In this document: in pieces, positions 1 through 9,875 of the stretch
Numbering within the stretch: the stretch's first letter is position 1
Layout of the letters: each line of letters starts with the position of its first letter
From: Bradyrhizobium tropiciagri
Lineage (GTDB): Bacteria > Pseudomonadota > Alphaproteobacteria > Rhizobiales > Xanthobacteraceae
Direction: 5' to 3'
Assembly (NCBI RefSeq): GCF_001189845.1
Contig: NZ_LFLZ01000022.1
Span: forward strand, 1-64,000
Length of the DNA: 64,000 nt
Position numbers and translations under genes: made by a program
Notes under the pieces: generated by a model
Seen by the model: only the letters and a program-made list of their open reading frames with translations
The model's database searches: none
Told to the model about the DNA's origin: nothing

Positions 1-2910
1 CTTTAGCCCGCCATCGCCTGCTTGACGGCCGCCGGCTTGAAGCCGTTCCTCAATTCGAGGATCTTGGCCGCGATCTCGGTCACCGGGACCGGATGACTGA
101 TCAGGAAGCCCTGGGCCTCGTTGCAGCCCTCGGCGCGCATGTGGTCGAGCTGCTCGACCGTCTCGATGCCTTCGGCGATCGTGGTCATGCCAAGCTTCTG
201 CCAAGCTGATGACGGCGCGCACGATCGATTTCGATCCATGCGTCGCGGTCGCATCGCGCACGAAGGATTTGTCGATCTTGAGCTTGTCGAATGGAAAACT
301 GCGCAGATAGCTCAGCGACGAATAGCCGGTGCCGAAATCGTCGAGCGCGATCCGCACGCCCTGCGCTTTCAGCCTGTGCAGCGTTGCCAGCGTCTCGCTG
401 CTGTTGGCAAGGAAGACGGATTCGGTGATCTCGAGCTCGAGCCGGCGCGGCGACAATTTTGACGCCGCCAGCGCATTGACGACGACGTCGATGAAGTTGG
501 GATCACGAAACTGCACCGCGGAGACGTTGACCGCGAGCTTCATCTCGCTCGGCCAGGTGACGGCCTGCTCGCAGGCGCGGTCGAGCACCCATTCGCCGAG
601 CGGACCGATCAGGCCGATCTCCTCCGCGATCGGGATGAACTGGTCCGGCGGAACCAATCCGCGCTTCGGGTGATGCCAGCGCAGCAGCGCCTCGAAGCCG
701 CAGATGCGGTCGAGATGGAGATCATAGAGCGGCTGGTAGAACAGCGAGAACTCGTCCTTGACCATTGCCTCGCGAAGGTCGAGCTCGATCGCCCGCCGCC
801 GCTGCAGGCTGGCGTCCATCGCAGGCTCGAAGAAGCGCCAGGTGCCCCGGCCCTCCATCTTGGCGCGGTACAAGGCGACGTCGGCATTCTTCAGCAGCTT
901 CTCGCCGGTGGTGCCGTCGCCGGGCGACATCGAGATGCCGACGCTGCAGCCGACCACGACGCGATGCCCGTTCAGCTCATAGGGCGCACCGACGCATTCC
1001 ACGATGCGGCGAGCGAGGCGTTCGGCCTCCTCGCCGCCCTGGACGCCACACTGGATGACCGCAAACTCGTCGCCGCCCAAACGCGCAACGGTGTCGACCT
1101 CGCGGACGCAAGCGTTGAGCCGGTCCGCGACCGCACACAGCAGTTCATCGCCGACCGGATGCCCGAGCGTGTCGTTGACCTGCTTGAAATTATCGAGATC
1201 GAGGCAGAACACCGCAAAGCCGGATCCGCGGCCGACCTGAGCCACCGCAAGCTCGATCCGTTCGGCGAGCAGCGTGCGGTTCGGCAGCTTGGTCAGGGCA
1301 TCGTGCCGCGCCATGAACGCGATCTGCGACTCGGCGCGCTGCTGTTCGGTGACATCCTCGCAGGTGACGAGCCAGCCGCCGTCGGTCGTCGGCCGCTGCG
1401 CGATGGCGATGATCCGTCCGTCGCTGAGATGCTGCAGATAGTTGCCCTCGTGCTGGGCCATCGATCGCTCGCGTTCGCTCAGCAGGTCGGCGACCGTCCG
1501 CTCGCCATGATTGCCGGCGGCGACGCTGAGGCCGAGCACGTCCTCCATGGTCATTCCGGGAACGACGAGCTCCGGCGAAATATCGAAGATCTCGCAGAAC
1601 CGGCGGTTGGCGACCTGGAGCCGCGCTTCGCTGTTGTAGAGGCACAGCCCTTGCGACATGTGCGTGAGCGCCGCATCGAGCCGCAGATTGGTCTCATGCA
1701 GCTCCGCCTTCTGCTGCTTCAGCGCGGAGATATCGCTGTAGACCAGGACGACGCCGCCCTCCTGCGTCTCGCTGCGGCTGACACGCAGCCAGCGTCCGTC
1801 CGAAAGCTGCGCTTCGCTGGCAAAACCATCGATGTCACCGTCGGCCGGCGCCAGGCTCGGGGCATCGAGGCGATCCGAGTGCAGAAGCTGCGGCGAGAGG
1901 CGGATGAATTCGCTTGCCCGCGAGTTGGCCAGCGCGATCTGGCCGTCAGCATCGAGCAGCACGACGCCTTCGCGCGACGTTTCGAGCGCATCGGACAGCC
2001 GCGCCTGCGCGGAGCGGCGTTGCGACACCTCCTGATCGACCATCCGCCTGATGTTGTCGCGCATGGTTTCCATCGCGGTCAGCAGCGTACCCAGTTCGTC
2101 GGTGCCGCCCTTGGGAACGGTCGCGTCGAGGTCGCCGCCGGCGATGCTGCGCGCAGCCCGCGATGCAATCGCGACGGGGCCGATGATGCGGCGCGCCAGC
2201 AACCATGAGAACAGCGCCGACAGGAACAGCGCAACCGTCAGCCCGGCGACGTTGAGCTGCAGGTCCCGCTTGATCGTCGAGAGCGCCTTTTGCCGGAACA
2301 GAAAGCCGTCGCCGGCCGTATAGTTGACCAATAGCTCAACCTGCTGGCTGACGATCTTGGAGTAGCGATCGACGTCGCCGACCGTGGCGCCCGATGCGCG
2401 CGGATCGACCGCCGGATTTTCCTCCACGGACGATCCGACGGCGCGGCGATGCAGCGCCATCCAGGCGTCGGCGGCTTCCTGAACCTTTGCCGCGGCTTGC
2501 GCAGCCCGTGTGGACTGCGACCGGTCGGCTGCGATCGTCAGATCCTCCGAGAGCGTCTTCGCGAGCTTCTCGATCTCGCTATCGAGGCTGGCACGAATCT
2601 CAAGATCGGTGGTCAACAGGCGCTGCGACGACGCGACCCGCATCGAGGCGAAGTCCGCACCGGCGGCGCGGGCGTAGTTGATCGACATCAGGGATTCGTC
2701 GAACGTCTTGGCCACCAGATCGCCGGCATGGCGGATGCCGAGGATGGAGTATCCGCCGAGCGCGACGGCAACGGCACTCATCGCGAGGCAGAAAATCAGG
2801 ATCTGGGTGCGGATCGAACCCGTGGTCAGGGCAAGACGCGACAGGCGGCCGGTGGCGAACCGAATGGCTGCACCGGTCTTCCTCTTGAGGTTGCCTAATA
2901 GGCTATCCAT
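1..2910 (-). pseudogene. HAMP-PAS-GGDEF-EAL cyclic-di-GMP protein, frameshifted, cut by window edge
   Basis: Membrane-bound dual diguanylate cyclase/phosphodiesterase. Reading from the ATG at 2910: a membrane segment at about residues 36-57, a sensor region, a second membrane segment near 220-243, HAMP, two PAS-like regions, a GGDEF domain with an intact GGDEF motif (about residues 611-615) and an EAL domain (FEALLRW near 740, then DDFGTGYSS). At about 199-201 the frame is broken: the last part of EAL, with the conserved EGIET motif, continues in another frame and stops at 3-5. The net change is -2 or +1 base. After the break the original frame stays open to base 1, so the frameshifted product would carry an unrelated tail and lose the last part of EAL. 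Either a recent pseudogene or a sequence error; the intact coding pattern on both sides favours error. The cyclase half would be unaffected. Confidence 0.85.
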
Positions 2911-3129
2911 ACCCGCGTTTCGCCGTAGTGCTCGATGTTCAAGCTACGCAGAAACGCGCAGCGCTGCGGAAAAATGACTGTCTGCTCAAAATTGCCTTAG
3001 TAGTGACTGGAACTCATGCTGAAATCGTTAAGATCAGCTGGCGATAATCACCGTTACAGGTAATCCGGGGGCGCCACTTGCACCCTGGGGGTGCCGATGT
3101 CGGGCGTTCGAGGTTCAAGCGGGGGTCTT

Positions 3130-3495
3130 ATGCAGTCAGGCTTGTTGCGCGCTGTGCGCCTGGGCCGGTTCGGCCGCGTGCCATTTGCGGCGGCGATCGT
3201 TACCGGAGCGCTAGCCGGAGCAGCTTTGGGCGCAGGCCCTTATGTCATTTCGCAGAAAGATCGCGAATTCAAGCCCGCCGAGATCTCGATCAAGCGCGGC
3301 GAGGCTTTACGATTCATTAACGATGACGGCGAGCTGCTGCATCACGCTTATTTGAGCAGCGATACGTTCAGTTTCGACTCGGGCGACCAGCAGCCGGGCA
3401 GCAAGTTCGACGTCACCTTCTCCGTGCCCGGCGACTACACCGTGCTGTGCGGCATTCACCCCAAGATGAAGCTCGCCGTCCACGTCGCCAAGTAG
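3130..3495 (+). CDS. Cupredoxin (plastocyanin/amicyanin-like) domain protein
   Basis: Small exported blue-copper-like protein. A basic N-terminus and a hydrophobic stretch (PFAAAIVTGALAGAALGAG) form a signal peptide or anchor, followed by one cupredoxin domain. Type-1 copper ligands are visible: a His in LLHHAY and the C-terminal Cys-x-x-His-x-x-Met loop (CGIHPKM). Such proteins pass electrons in the periplasm; the partner is unknown. The ATG at 3130 has a G-rich ribosome site just upstream; in-frame starts at 3091 (GTG) and 3097 (ATG) would add a tail with no domain content. It stands alone, facing the convergent gene that ends at 3517. Confidence 0.85.
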   Translation: MQSGLLRAVRLGRFGRVPFAAAIVTGALAGAALGAGPYVISQKDREFKPAEISIKRGEALRFINDDGELLHHAYLSSDTFSFDSGDQQPGSKFDVTFSVPGDYTVLCGIHPKMKLAVHVAK

Positions 3496-3516
3496 CCCAT
3501 TTGAGGCAACGACGAT

Positions 3517-4572
3517 TTACAGGACCGACGTCTTGAAGATCGCGGCGTGGCCGAAATAGTAGACGAACAACGTCAGCGACAGCGCGGCACAGAGCGCGAC
3601 CGGAGCAAGCCATGCCGCGCGACGATCGCGCGGCAGGACCTTGTTGTCGGCGACGATCGCAAGCAGGACCGCGATGATCGCCGAGTGCCCGATCGTGTCG
3701 ATCTTGCCGAATTCGAAGCATGCGCTGATGAACATCCCGGTCAGCACCGTCGCAGCGCAGCGCCGGATCAACGGCGTCCAGATCAAGGCGAAGGCGAGCG
3801 TGAATTCCACCATGCCGGCGGCGCGTATGTAGAACTCATTGTCGAAGCCGAGAGTCATCGAGGCATGCTCGATCAGCAGCGGGAAGCTCCACTCCGGATA
3901 GGCCCATTTCTCGATCGAGGCCCACATCAGCGTCACCGCCGCGGCGTACCGCATCACGTCGATCGGCCGGATGCCGAACAGATCCTTGTTCAGCCCGATA
4001 AGCGCAAAATAGGCGGCAACGCCGAGAAAAATCGGGTAATCGGCGAGATGGAAGACGCCGTAGCCGCGGACGCCGATCCCGAACAGGACCGCCATCCCCG
4101 CGGCCGACAATGGCAGCGTGCGCCGCGACAGCATGCCGGCGGCGATGCCGAGCTGCAACGCGCCCACCAAGTGTGACGTCGTCTTCAACTCGGGTGTCAG
4201 CAGGATCCCGCCCACAGCCCAGATCGAGATGAAGAAAAACGCGCAGACGGCGCGCATCATCAACTCGGTGCGCAGCCGCAATGCCTCGGTGATGCGGTCC
4301 AGCACCCGGATCGTCGCATCACCCAGCGATGTGGGCTCGATCAGGCAGCCCGCGAACAGCCAGAAGACGGCGACGCCGAGCAGCAGTTCAAAGTCGAGGC
4401 AAAGGACGTTCTCGAGTCCCCGGGGCTGACCGGCAACATCGTAGGCGCAGAACCATTTGACATGTGCCTCGGCACTGCGCGCGGCTGTAACGCAAAACAA
4501 AACCGCTGCAAAGCACGTGGCGAAATAGGAGCGCACAGCCGAGCCGGCATTTCGCTCCTGCCCACTAAACAT
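3517..4572 (-). CDS. Polytopic membrane protein of unknown function
   Basis: About 351 residues with a likely signal peptide ending near AEA before HVKWF, then many hydrophobic segments spread over the whole length. A short periplasmic Cys-containing stretch (WFCAYDVAG... LCLDFE) follows the signal. No catalytic motif was recognised. The arrangement loosely recalls DoxX-like or quinone-linked membrane proteins, but that is only a guess. The ATG at 4572 is preferred over a GTG at 4590. It converges on the cupredoxin gene with about 20 bases between stops. Confidence 0.7.
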   Translation of the reverse strand: MFSGQERNAGSAVRSYFATCFAAVLFCVTAARSAEAHVKWFCAYDVAGQPRGLENVLCLDFELLLGVAVFWLFAGCLIEPTSLGDATIRVLDRITEALRLRTELMMRAVCAFFFISIWAVGGILLTPELKTTSHLVGALQLGIAAGMLSRRTLPLSAAGMAVLFGIGVRGYGVFHLADYPIFLGVAAYFALIGLNKDLFGIRPIDVMRYAAAVTLMWASIEKWAYPEWSFPLLIEHASMTLGFDNEFYIRAAGMVEFTLAFALIWTPLIRRCAATVLTGMFISACFEFGKIDTIGHSAIIAVLLAIVADNKVLPRDRRAAWLAPVALCAALSLTLFVYYFGHAAIFKTSVL

Positions 4573-4810
4573 TGAACCAACCGCCCACACACACTTAAGG
4601 ACTTGTTTAACTTATATCAAATTTTAAGCTTTGCGCCTGCCCGTGACACCCGCTGGTTGCATTGTGGTTAATTGCGGCAGGCAAGCCCCGGCCCGTCCCT
4701 CAGAGCAGTCTTTTCAGCCGGTTCCATCGAATTTTAGCTAATTCCGGCACGGGGGCTCAATTCAACTGTCGTAGTGAAACCCGGACAAATCGGATCGGGA
4801 GGCCGGTTAG

Positions 4811-4972
4811 ATGTTCGGAGCGTTGAGTGCCGTGAGTATCGGGGTGGGGTCGGCCCTCGCCTACCTGACAAAACCATCCGCAGAGCGCGCGGCGACGCTG
4901 GAGACCTGCGCGGGCGCGTTCCTGATCGTCGGGCTCGGCCTCCTGGGGGCCGCACTGCCGCACCTGGGCTAA
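4811..4972 (+). CDS. Small membrane protein, 53 residues, function unknown
   Basis: ATG at 4811 with a good ribosome site (GGGAGG, 9 bases upstream), stop TAA at 4970-4972. The peptide begins MFGALSAVSIGVG and has two short hydrophobic parts (SAVSIGVGSALAYL and GAFLIVGLGLLGAAL) around a charged middle (KPSAERAATLE). This fits a small inner-membrane peptide with a hairpin. No family is recognised. Codon use matches the neighbours, which supports a real gene. Confidence 0.55.
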   Translation: MFGALSAVSIGVGSALAYLTKPSAERAATLETCAGAFLIVGLGLLGAALPHLG

Positions 4973-5001
4973 CCAGCCCCGTTTTAAACCCTCTGCGGCG
5001 G

Positions 5002-6030
5002 TCAGCGCGGCAGTTTGGGGACCCCTGCTACCGGTGGGGCAGTGGCGGTCAGGGTTTGCAGGAAAGCGATCAGATCCTTCTTCTCGTCCGCGGTCAGAGA
5101 CAACGGCCTGATGTCGGGCGATCGGCTCGGCCGCTCGATCCCGCCCTTGTTGTACAGCTCGATGACATCTTCCAGCGTTGCGACCGATCCGTCGTGCATG
5201 TAGGGCGCACGGCGCGCGACGTCGCGCAATGTCGGGGTCTTGAACGCGTATTTCAGCTTCGCCGACGTCGGGAAGAAACGGCCGCGCCCGATGTCATGGC
5301 CCTTGGCGGTACCGATATCCTGAAACGACCCGTCGGAGAAGGACGGGCCGCTGTGACAGGACGAACACCGTCCCTTGCCGTTGAAAAGCTCGAAGCCCTG
5401 CTTGGCCGATGCGCTGATCGCGCTATCGTCGCCCTTGATCCAGCGGTCGAACGGCGCCTCGCCGGCAACGATGGAGCGCTCGAAGGTCGCCAGCGACTGC
5501 TCGATCCTCGGCCGCGTGATCGCGCCGTCTCCGAACGCGTGGGCGAACGCATCGACATAGCCCGGGATCGCCGAGAGCCGCGCGATCAAATCCGCCTCGG
5601 TCATGTTCAGGTTCATCGGACTGAGGATCGGCCCGAACGCGACGGATTCGAGATCCTTGAACTTGCCGTCCCATCCCAGCGGCTCGAAGAAGGCCACGTC
5701 GATCAGCGTCGGCGAGCGGATCGGCAGGCCCTTCGGGTCCTCGCCGATGGCGCGCGGAAGGCCGTCGCCCCATGACAGGCTCGGCTTGTGGCAGCTCGCG
5801 CAGGCATGCGTCTTCGACCGCGACAGCAGCGGATCGAAGAACAGCATCTGGCCGAGCGCGGATTTCGCCTCGGAATAGGGATTGCTGCTCGGAAAGGGAA
5901 CGACGTCCGGCCGGCGATAGCCGGCCCTGACGGTCGCGGGGTCACGGGGCTCGGTCGCCGGGGTCAAGGCAAGCGACAGCCCTACCGGCAAAACTGCCGC
6001 GAGCAAGGTCAGGCTGACCCAAAGCCTCAT
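5002..6030 (-). CDS. Di-haem cytochrome c peroxidase family protein (CCP/MauG)
   Basis: Periplasmic di-haem protein of about 342 residues. An N-terminal signal peptide (MRLWVSLTLLAAVLPVG...) is followed by two c-type haem sites, CASCH (about residues 77-81) and CSSCH (about 222-226), with the usual spacing of bacterial cytochrome c peroxidases. MHDGS near the C-terminus is typical of the family. It probably reduces hydrogen peroxide with electrons from small cytochromes, or is a MauG-like oxidase; sequence alone does not separate the two. The ATG at 6030 has TGAGGA 8 bases upstream; an upstream in-frame start at 6069 is less likely. Confidence 0.9.
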   Translation of the reverse strand: MRLWVSLTLLAAVLPVGLSLALTPATEPRDPATVRAGYRRPDVVPFPSSNPYSEAKSALGQMLFFDPLLSRSKTHACASCHKPSLSWGDGLPRAIGEDPKGLPIRSPTLIDVAFFEPLGWDGKFKDLESVAFGPILSPMNLNMTEADLIARLSAIPGYVDAFAHAFGDGAITRPRIEQSLATFERSIVAGEAPFDRWIKGDDSAISASAKQGFELFNGKGRCSSCHSGPSFSDGSFQDIGTAKGHDIGRGRFFPTSAKLKYAFKTPTLRDVARRAPYMHDGSVATLEDVIELYNKGGIERPSRSPDIRPLSLTADEKKDLIAFLQTLTATAPPVAGVPKLPR

Positions 6031-6207
6031 CGGGGTCCTCAGACGGTATCCTGCTCGGTATATGCCCAAGCATGTTCAACGAAGTTTTAACGCTCGGTTG
6101 CGGGATATTACGGATGCCGGTGTCGGTCCCGGCGTATTCCCATCATCGTGAATACGATCAAGCCGCGCAGCGTTCGAGCGACACAACCTGTGGCGGCTGC
6201 GGCCGCT

Positions 6208-7884
6208 CTATTTCTTCGCCGGACGGACCGGCGCGGATAACTGCTCGGTGCGGTCGCGCTCGGTCATGTCGACCACGGTGTCCATCGGCGCGGTCAGCTC
6301 GTAGACATAGGAGACGTCGGTGAAGTACCGCTTCGCGGTGCCGCCGAGCGCTTCGGGCGCGACACGGTCGAGCAGGATCAGGCCGAAGTCGCTGTCGGCC
6401 CGCCGCGTCGCCTGGCTGGTGTTGAACTCCTCCCAGCGGAAATGGAAGACCGCGTCGGCATCCTCGCCGACCACTTCCCAATTGGCGACGATGTGCGGAT
6501 GCTTGCCGACCAGCGACAGCCCTTCATCGGAGTGCGAGGCGAGCTCGAAGAACAGCAGCGACAGCGATTGCGCGGCGCGGGCGCTGACGGTGATATCAGG
6601 GCCGTTCACCGCGATCCGGTCGGCATGCGGGATCGCGCGCGATTCGAACAGGCCCTTCAGCTTGACGCCCTGCCACTGGCTCTCGCTGAGCAGCGTGACG
6701 ACGTTCGACATCGCGTGGATGCGCCCGATCAGGAGTTCGCGCGCGACATCGATATCGGCGCCGTGCCGCAGCGTGCGGGTCACGATCGACTGGATCACCG
6801 CGAGGATGTTCTTGACCCGATGGTTGAGCTCGTCGATCACGGCAGTCAGCCGGCGTTCGAAGCCGATCCGGACCTCGATCTCGCGGCTGAGCCGCAAATT
6901 GTTGTAGGCGACGTAGCCGAACAGGCCGCAGACAATGCCGGTCAGCGCGAGCCCGATCGCCGCGACGATGGTCGCGGTCTGCTGCGCCCGCACCGTCGCG
7001 TTGCTCTTGGCGTAATAGTCGAGCGACCAGTCACGGCCGCCGAACGTCACCGTGCGGACCATCGACGGCGACGGGCCGTCCTGGCGCACCGCGCGCGAGG
7101 TGACGATGCCCTGCTCGTTCGCAGTGAACTCGTCGTTGGAATCGCGCGGATCCTTCAGTGCCACCGCGAACAGCGAGGAATCGTCGTTGGTCAGCATCAG
7201 CGCCGACAATTCATACGAGAAGGTGATGAAGCCGGCCGGCTCCGAGGCGCCCTCCTGGAACACCGGCGCGGCAAGCACGACGCCGACCGGGCCGTTCTGC
7301 CGGAGCAGCGGCACCGGGTCCGAGGCCACCGGCTTTGCGTTGGCCATCGCCCGCGCCAGCATTGGGCCGACCACCGAGTGACGGTCGAAGGCGCGGCCCG
7401 GAATGCTCAGGGTCTCCGGATTGCGCGGCTCGACGTCCATCAGCACGTTGATCGGCTTGTCGAGCGCCTTGAGGTCGAGCGCCTGGTCGTCGAAATCCCG
7501 GATCGTCGGATTGGTGAAGCCGTTGGCCTTCAGCTCGGCCTCCGCTGCGCTCAGCTCGTTCGGCTTGAGCCGCGCGATCCAGGCGGCGACGACGAAATCG
7601 GTCTTGAAGGCATAGATCGCCGAGCGCAGCGGCTGCAGCATGTTGGCCTTCACCATCGAGGGCGTCTTGAACAGCCCCGAGGCCACCCGTGCCAGCAGCT
7701 CGCGCTCGGTCAGGCGGTCTTGCACCAGGCTGGCATGGACGTCGATCGCCCGCGCCAGCGCGATGCCGTCGATCGCAAGCTCCTGATCGTGCACCCGATA
7801 GGCGGCAAGACCGGAGAGCAGAACTCCGATCAACGCAATCAACGCAACGATGAAGCCCAGTCGAACCACACGCTTACTCGGCAA
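6208..7884 (-). CDS. CHASE-domain sensor histidine kinase of the HWE/HisKA_2 type, degenerate N box
   Basis: About 558 residues: an N-terminal membrane helix, a periplasmic CHASE-like sensor domain (roughly residues 35-290), a second helix near 305-330, then a cytoplasmic kinase region. The phospho-acceptor H box is intact (DELNHRVKNIL) and the WxE signature is present (FRWEEF). The expected N box (HELATNAxKYGAL type) reads FELASHSDEGLSL, so the Asn that holds Mg-ATP is missing, and the G box is weak. It may be a pseudokinase or act through a partner. No response regulator gene is adjacent. The start is uncertain (TTG at 7884 or GTG at 7869). Confidence 0.8.
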   Translation of the reverse strand: MPSKRVVRLGFIVALIALIGVLLSGLAAYRVHDQELAIDGIALARAIDVHASLVQDRLTERELLARVASGLFKTPSMVKANMLQPLRSAIYAFKTDFVVAAWIARLKPNELSAAEAELKANGFTNPTIRDFDDQALDLKALDKPINVLMDVEPRNPETLSIPGRAFDRHSVVGPMLARAMANAKPVASDPVPLLRQNGPVGVVLAAPVFQEGASEPAGFITFSYELSALMLTNDDSSLFAVALKDPRDSNDEFTANEQGIVTSRAVRQDGPSPSMVRTVTFGGRDWSLDYYAKSNATVRAQQTATIVAAIGLALTGIVCGLFGYVAYNNLRLSREIEVRIGFERRLTAVIDELNHRVKNILAVIQSIVTRTLRHGADIDVARELLIGRIHAMSNVVTLLSESQWQGVKLKGLFESRAIPHADRIAVNGPDITVSARAAQSLSLLFFELASHSDEGLSLVGKHPHIVANWEVVGEDADAVFHFRWEEFNTSQATRRADSDFGLILLDRVAPEALGGTAKRYFTDVSYVYELTAPMDTVVDMTERDRTEQLSAPVRPAKK

Positions 7885-8304
7885 TCAGGGGGTGGCGAAA
7901 GGGGACTGAAGGCATCTGGTTTCTGCGGGGGCGGCGACAAATCAGGGAGCGATGAACGCCAGCCGCAAAGCAATATGGAATGGCGATCATCGGTACGCAA
8001 CAGGAGCCGGTCGGCAACATTAACGACGACGCCACCCGGCGGTCTTTGGCGGCGCCAAAGGTTGCTAATCGTCAAAGTTGGAATTTGTTCCGGCGATTGC
8101 GCAGCTTTTTTGCGGCGAAGGAGATCCTCCGGACGACCACCCCGTCATCCTGAGGTGCGAGCCTTGCGGCGCAATTGCGCCGCTGGGCGAGCCTCGAAGG
8201 ATGAACGGCCCGGCTGGTGGCCGTGCATCCTTCGAGACGCGCGTTCCGCGCTCCTCAGGATGACGGGACCAGCAACTGGTTGCGCCGCCACAATGATTAA
8301 CGCG
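7885..8304. other. Intergenic region, mostly promoter and one palindromic repeat
   Basis: No gene is supported in this 420-base gap between the sensor kinase and the ureG end. Its right half holds the repeat at 8141-8267; the left half is presumably the promoter of the kinase gene. Confidence 0.6.
8141..8267. repeat. Long palindromic repeat, family B
   Basis: Starts CCGTCATCCTGAGG and ends with the complement CCTCAGGATGACGG; inside are further paired arms (CTCGAAGGATG / CATCCTTCGAG). A second copy of the family lies at 42486-42587, between other genes. Located just past the end of ureG, where it may act as a 3' mRNA boundary. Confidence 0.85.
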
Positions 8305-8960
8305 CTACCTCGCCTTGGCCGCCTTGGCCGCCTTGCCCGTCGCCTGCGACCGAAGGCCGCCCTTGGTCTCGATGAAGCTGATGATGCGGTCAAGGCCGTC
8401 GCTCTTCTTCAGATTGGTCATCACGAAGGGCCGCTCGCCGCGCATCCTTTTGGCGTCGGTGTCCATCTTCTCAAGCGACGCACCGACATGGGGCGCGAGG
8501 TCGATCTTGTTGATCACCAGGAGGTCTGAACGCGTGATGCCCGGGCCGCCCTTGGAGGGGATCTTGTCGCCGGCGGCGACGTCGATGACGTAGATCGTGA
8601 GATCGGCCAATTCCGGCGAGAAGGTCGCCGCCAGATTGTCGCCGCCGGACTCGATCAGGACCAGATCGAGGTCGGGGAATTTCGCGCGCATGTCGGCGAC
8701 CGCGGCGAGGTTCATCGAGGCGTCCTCGCGGATCGCGGTGTGCGGGCAGCCGCCGGTCTCGACGCCCGCGATGCGGTCCGGCGTCAGCGAGCCGGAGCGC
8801 ACCAGAAACTCGGCATCCCATTTGGTGTAGATGTCGTTGGTGATCGCAGCGATGTCGTAGCGCTCGCGCATCGATTTGCAGAGCAGGTCCATCAGCGCGG
8901 TCTTGCCGGAGCCGACCGGACCGCCGACGCGACGCGGAGTGGGCCGTGGGAAGTGGGCAT
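8305..8960 (-). pseudogene. ureG: Urease accessory GTPase UreG, frameshifted near its start
   Basis: UreG is the SIMIBI-class GTPase that drives nickel insertion into urease with UreE, UreF and UreD. The family pattern is clear: P-loop GGPVGSGKT, TNDIYTKWDAEFL, the metal-binding CPH in ETGGCPHTAIREDAS, ESGGDNLAATFSPEL and NKIDLAPHVGA. The natural start is the ATG at 8960 (MPTSHGPLRV), but that frame does not reach the P-loop: one base is missing near 8927-8931, in a GACGC/GACGC context, and the rest of UreG lies in the next frame to the stop at 8305. The open frame extending up to 9147 is made of repeat DNA and is not coding. Single-base loss is either a sequence error or a recent lesion that would disable urease maturation. 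Last gene of the urease cluster. Confidence 0.88.
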
Positions 8961-8979
8961 GTGAGTGCTCTCTCTTATC

Positions 8980-9121
8980 GTCGTCCCTGCCTAGTGCGCA
9001 ATTGCGCACGGGAGCAGGGACCCATAACCACCGAACTTCAATTGTTACGACACGCTGGGGCCACGGCCGTGCATAACCACAAAGGCCGGTGGTTATGGGT
9101 CCCCGCTTTCGCGGGGACGAC
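8980..9121. repeat. Long palindromic repeat, family A (copy 1)
   Basis: Begins GTCGTCCC and ends GGGGACGAC, with inner arms GGGACCCATAACCACC and GGTGGTTATGGGTCCC. Two more copies are at 53129-53250 and 60272-60566. This copy fills the gap between ureF and ureG inside the urease cluster. Confidence 0.9.
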
Positions 9122-9143
9122 GCGTGGATGGTGTGGTGGCGCA

Positions 9144-9875
9144 TCATGACCGGAACAGCCGCGTATACTGCGTCTCGTGACGCAGGCTCGCAAGATCAGC
9201 CCGGAAGGTCGCGCTGCCGAGATCGTCGAGCGCGGCTGCATTGGCCCGCGCGGCGGTCGCGGCAACGGCCGGCTCGAGATCGGCCAGCACGCGCTGGCTG
9301 TCGGTCTGCCCGAGCGGAATCAGCCGGGCGCCCGCGGAAATCCAGTTGGAGAGCACGGCATGCAGGAAGGCGTGCAGCGACGGCGCCAGCCGAACGCCAT
9401 GCGCAGCGCTGACGATGCCGACCGCGACCGGATAGACGATCGGCCCGTCGCAGCCAGCGACCATGGGGTCGAGGCCGGGCGAATTCCAGGCCGCTCGAGC
9501 AATCTCGATGAAGGCGCGCCCTTGCGTCGTGGTCTCGAGCTGCCGCTCGCGTGACGGCACGAAGGCGGCGGCGAGCTCGGCGATCTCCTTGAGCCCGGCG
9601 TGGCCGGGCTCCGACGCCGCGCGATAACTCTGCGCGAGAAACACCGCGTCGCAAAATCCGCTGCCGTCGGTGAGCATCGTGGCGAGCCAGTCCCGCAGCG
9701 TCGCGGCATCGGTGATGTCGCCGGCCTCGACCGCCCATTCGATGCCGCTGGAATAGGCGAACGCCCCGACCGGAAAGGACGGCGACAGCCACGTCATCAG
9801 CCGGTACAGCGCGGCAGCCTCGTCCTCCGCCATCCCGCCGCGCAGCGCGGCGGGATCGGGCTCATTTGTGGTCAT
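9144..9875 (-). CDS. ureF: Urease accessory protein UreF
   Basis: About 243 residues, all-helical UreF family: LYRLMTWLSPSFPVGAFAYSSGIEWAVEAGDI is the family N-terminus (the SFPVGAFAYSxGLE motif), and the C-terminal RLIPLGQTDSQRVLADLEP is also typical. UreF binds UreD on apo-urease and recruits UreG. The start is one of two nearby ATGs (9875 or 9881), both inside the end of ureE, so translation is coupled to ureE. Downstream lies a palindromic repeat and then ureG. Confidence 0.95.
   Translation of the reverse strand: MTTNEPDPAALRGGMAEDEAAALYRLMTWLSPSFPVGAFAYSSGIEWAVEAGDITDAATLRDWLATMLTDGSGFCDAVFLAQSYRAASEPGHAGLKEIAELAAAFVPSRERQLETTTQGRAFIEIARAAWNSPGLDPMVAGCDGPIVYPVAVGIVSAAHGVRLAPSLHAFLHAVLSNWISAGARLIPLGQTDSQRVLADLEPAVAATAARANAAALDDLGSATFRADLASLRHETQYTRLFRS

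Noticed and set aside
6442..8529. 695-codon open frame on the plus strand
   Set aside because: Runs antisense to the sensor kinase, then through a palindromic repeat and antisense to ureG.
8961..9147. N-terminal extension of UreG
   Set aside because: Encoded by palindromic repeat A and out of frame with the natural ATG at 8960; an artefact of the missing base.
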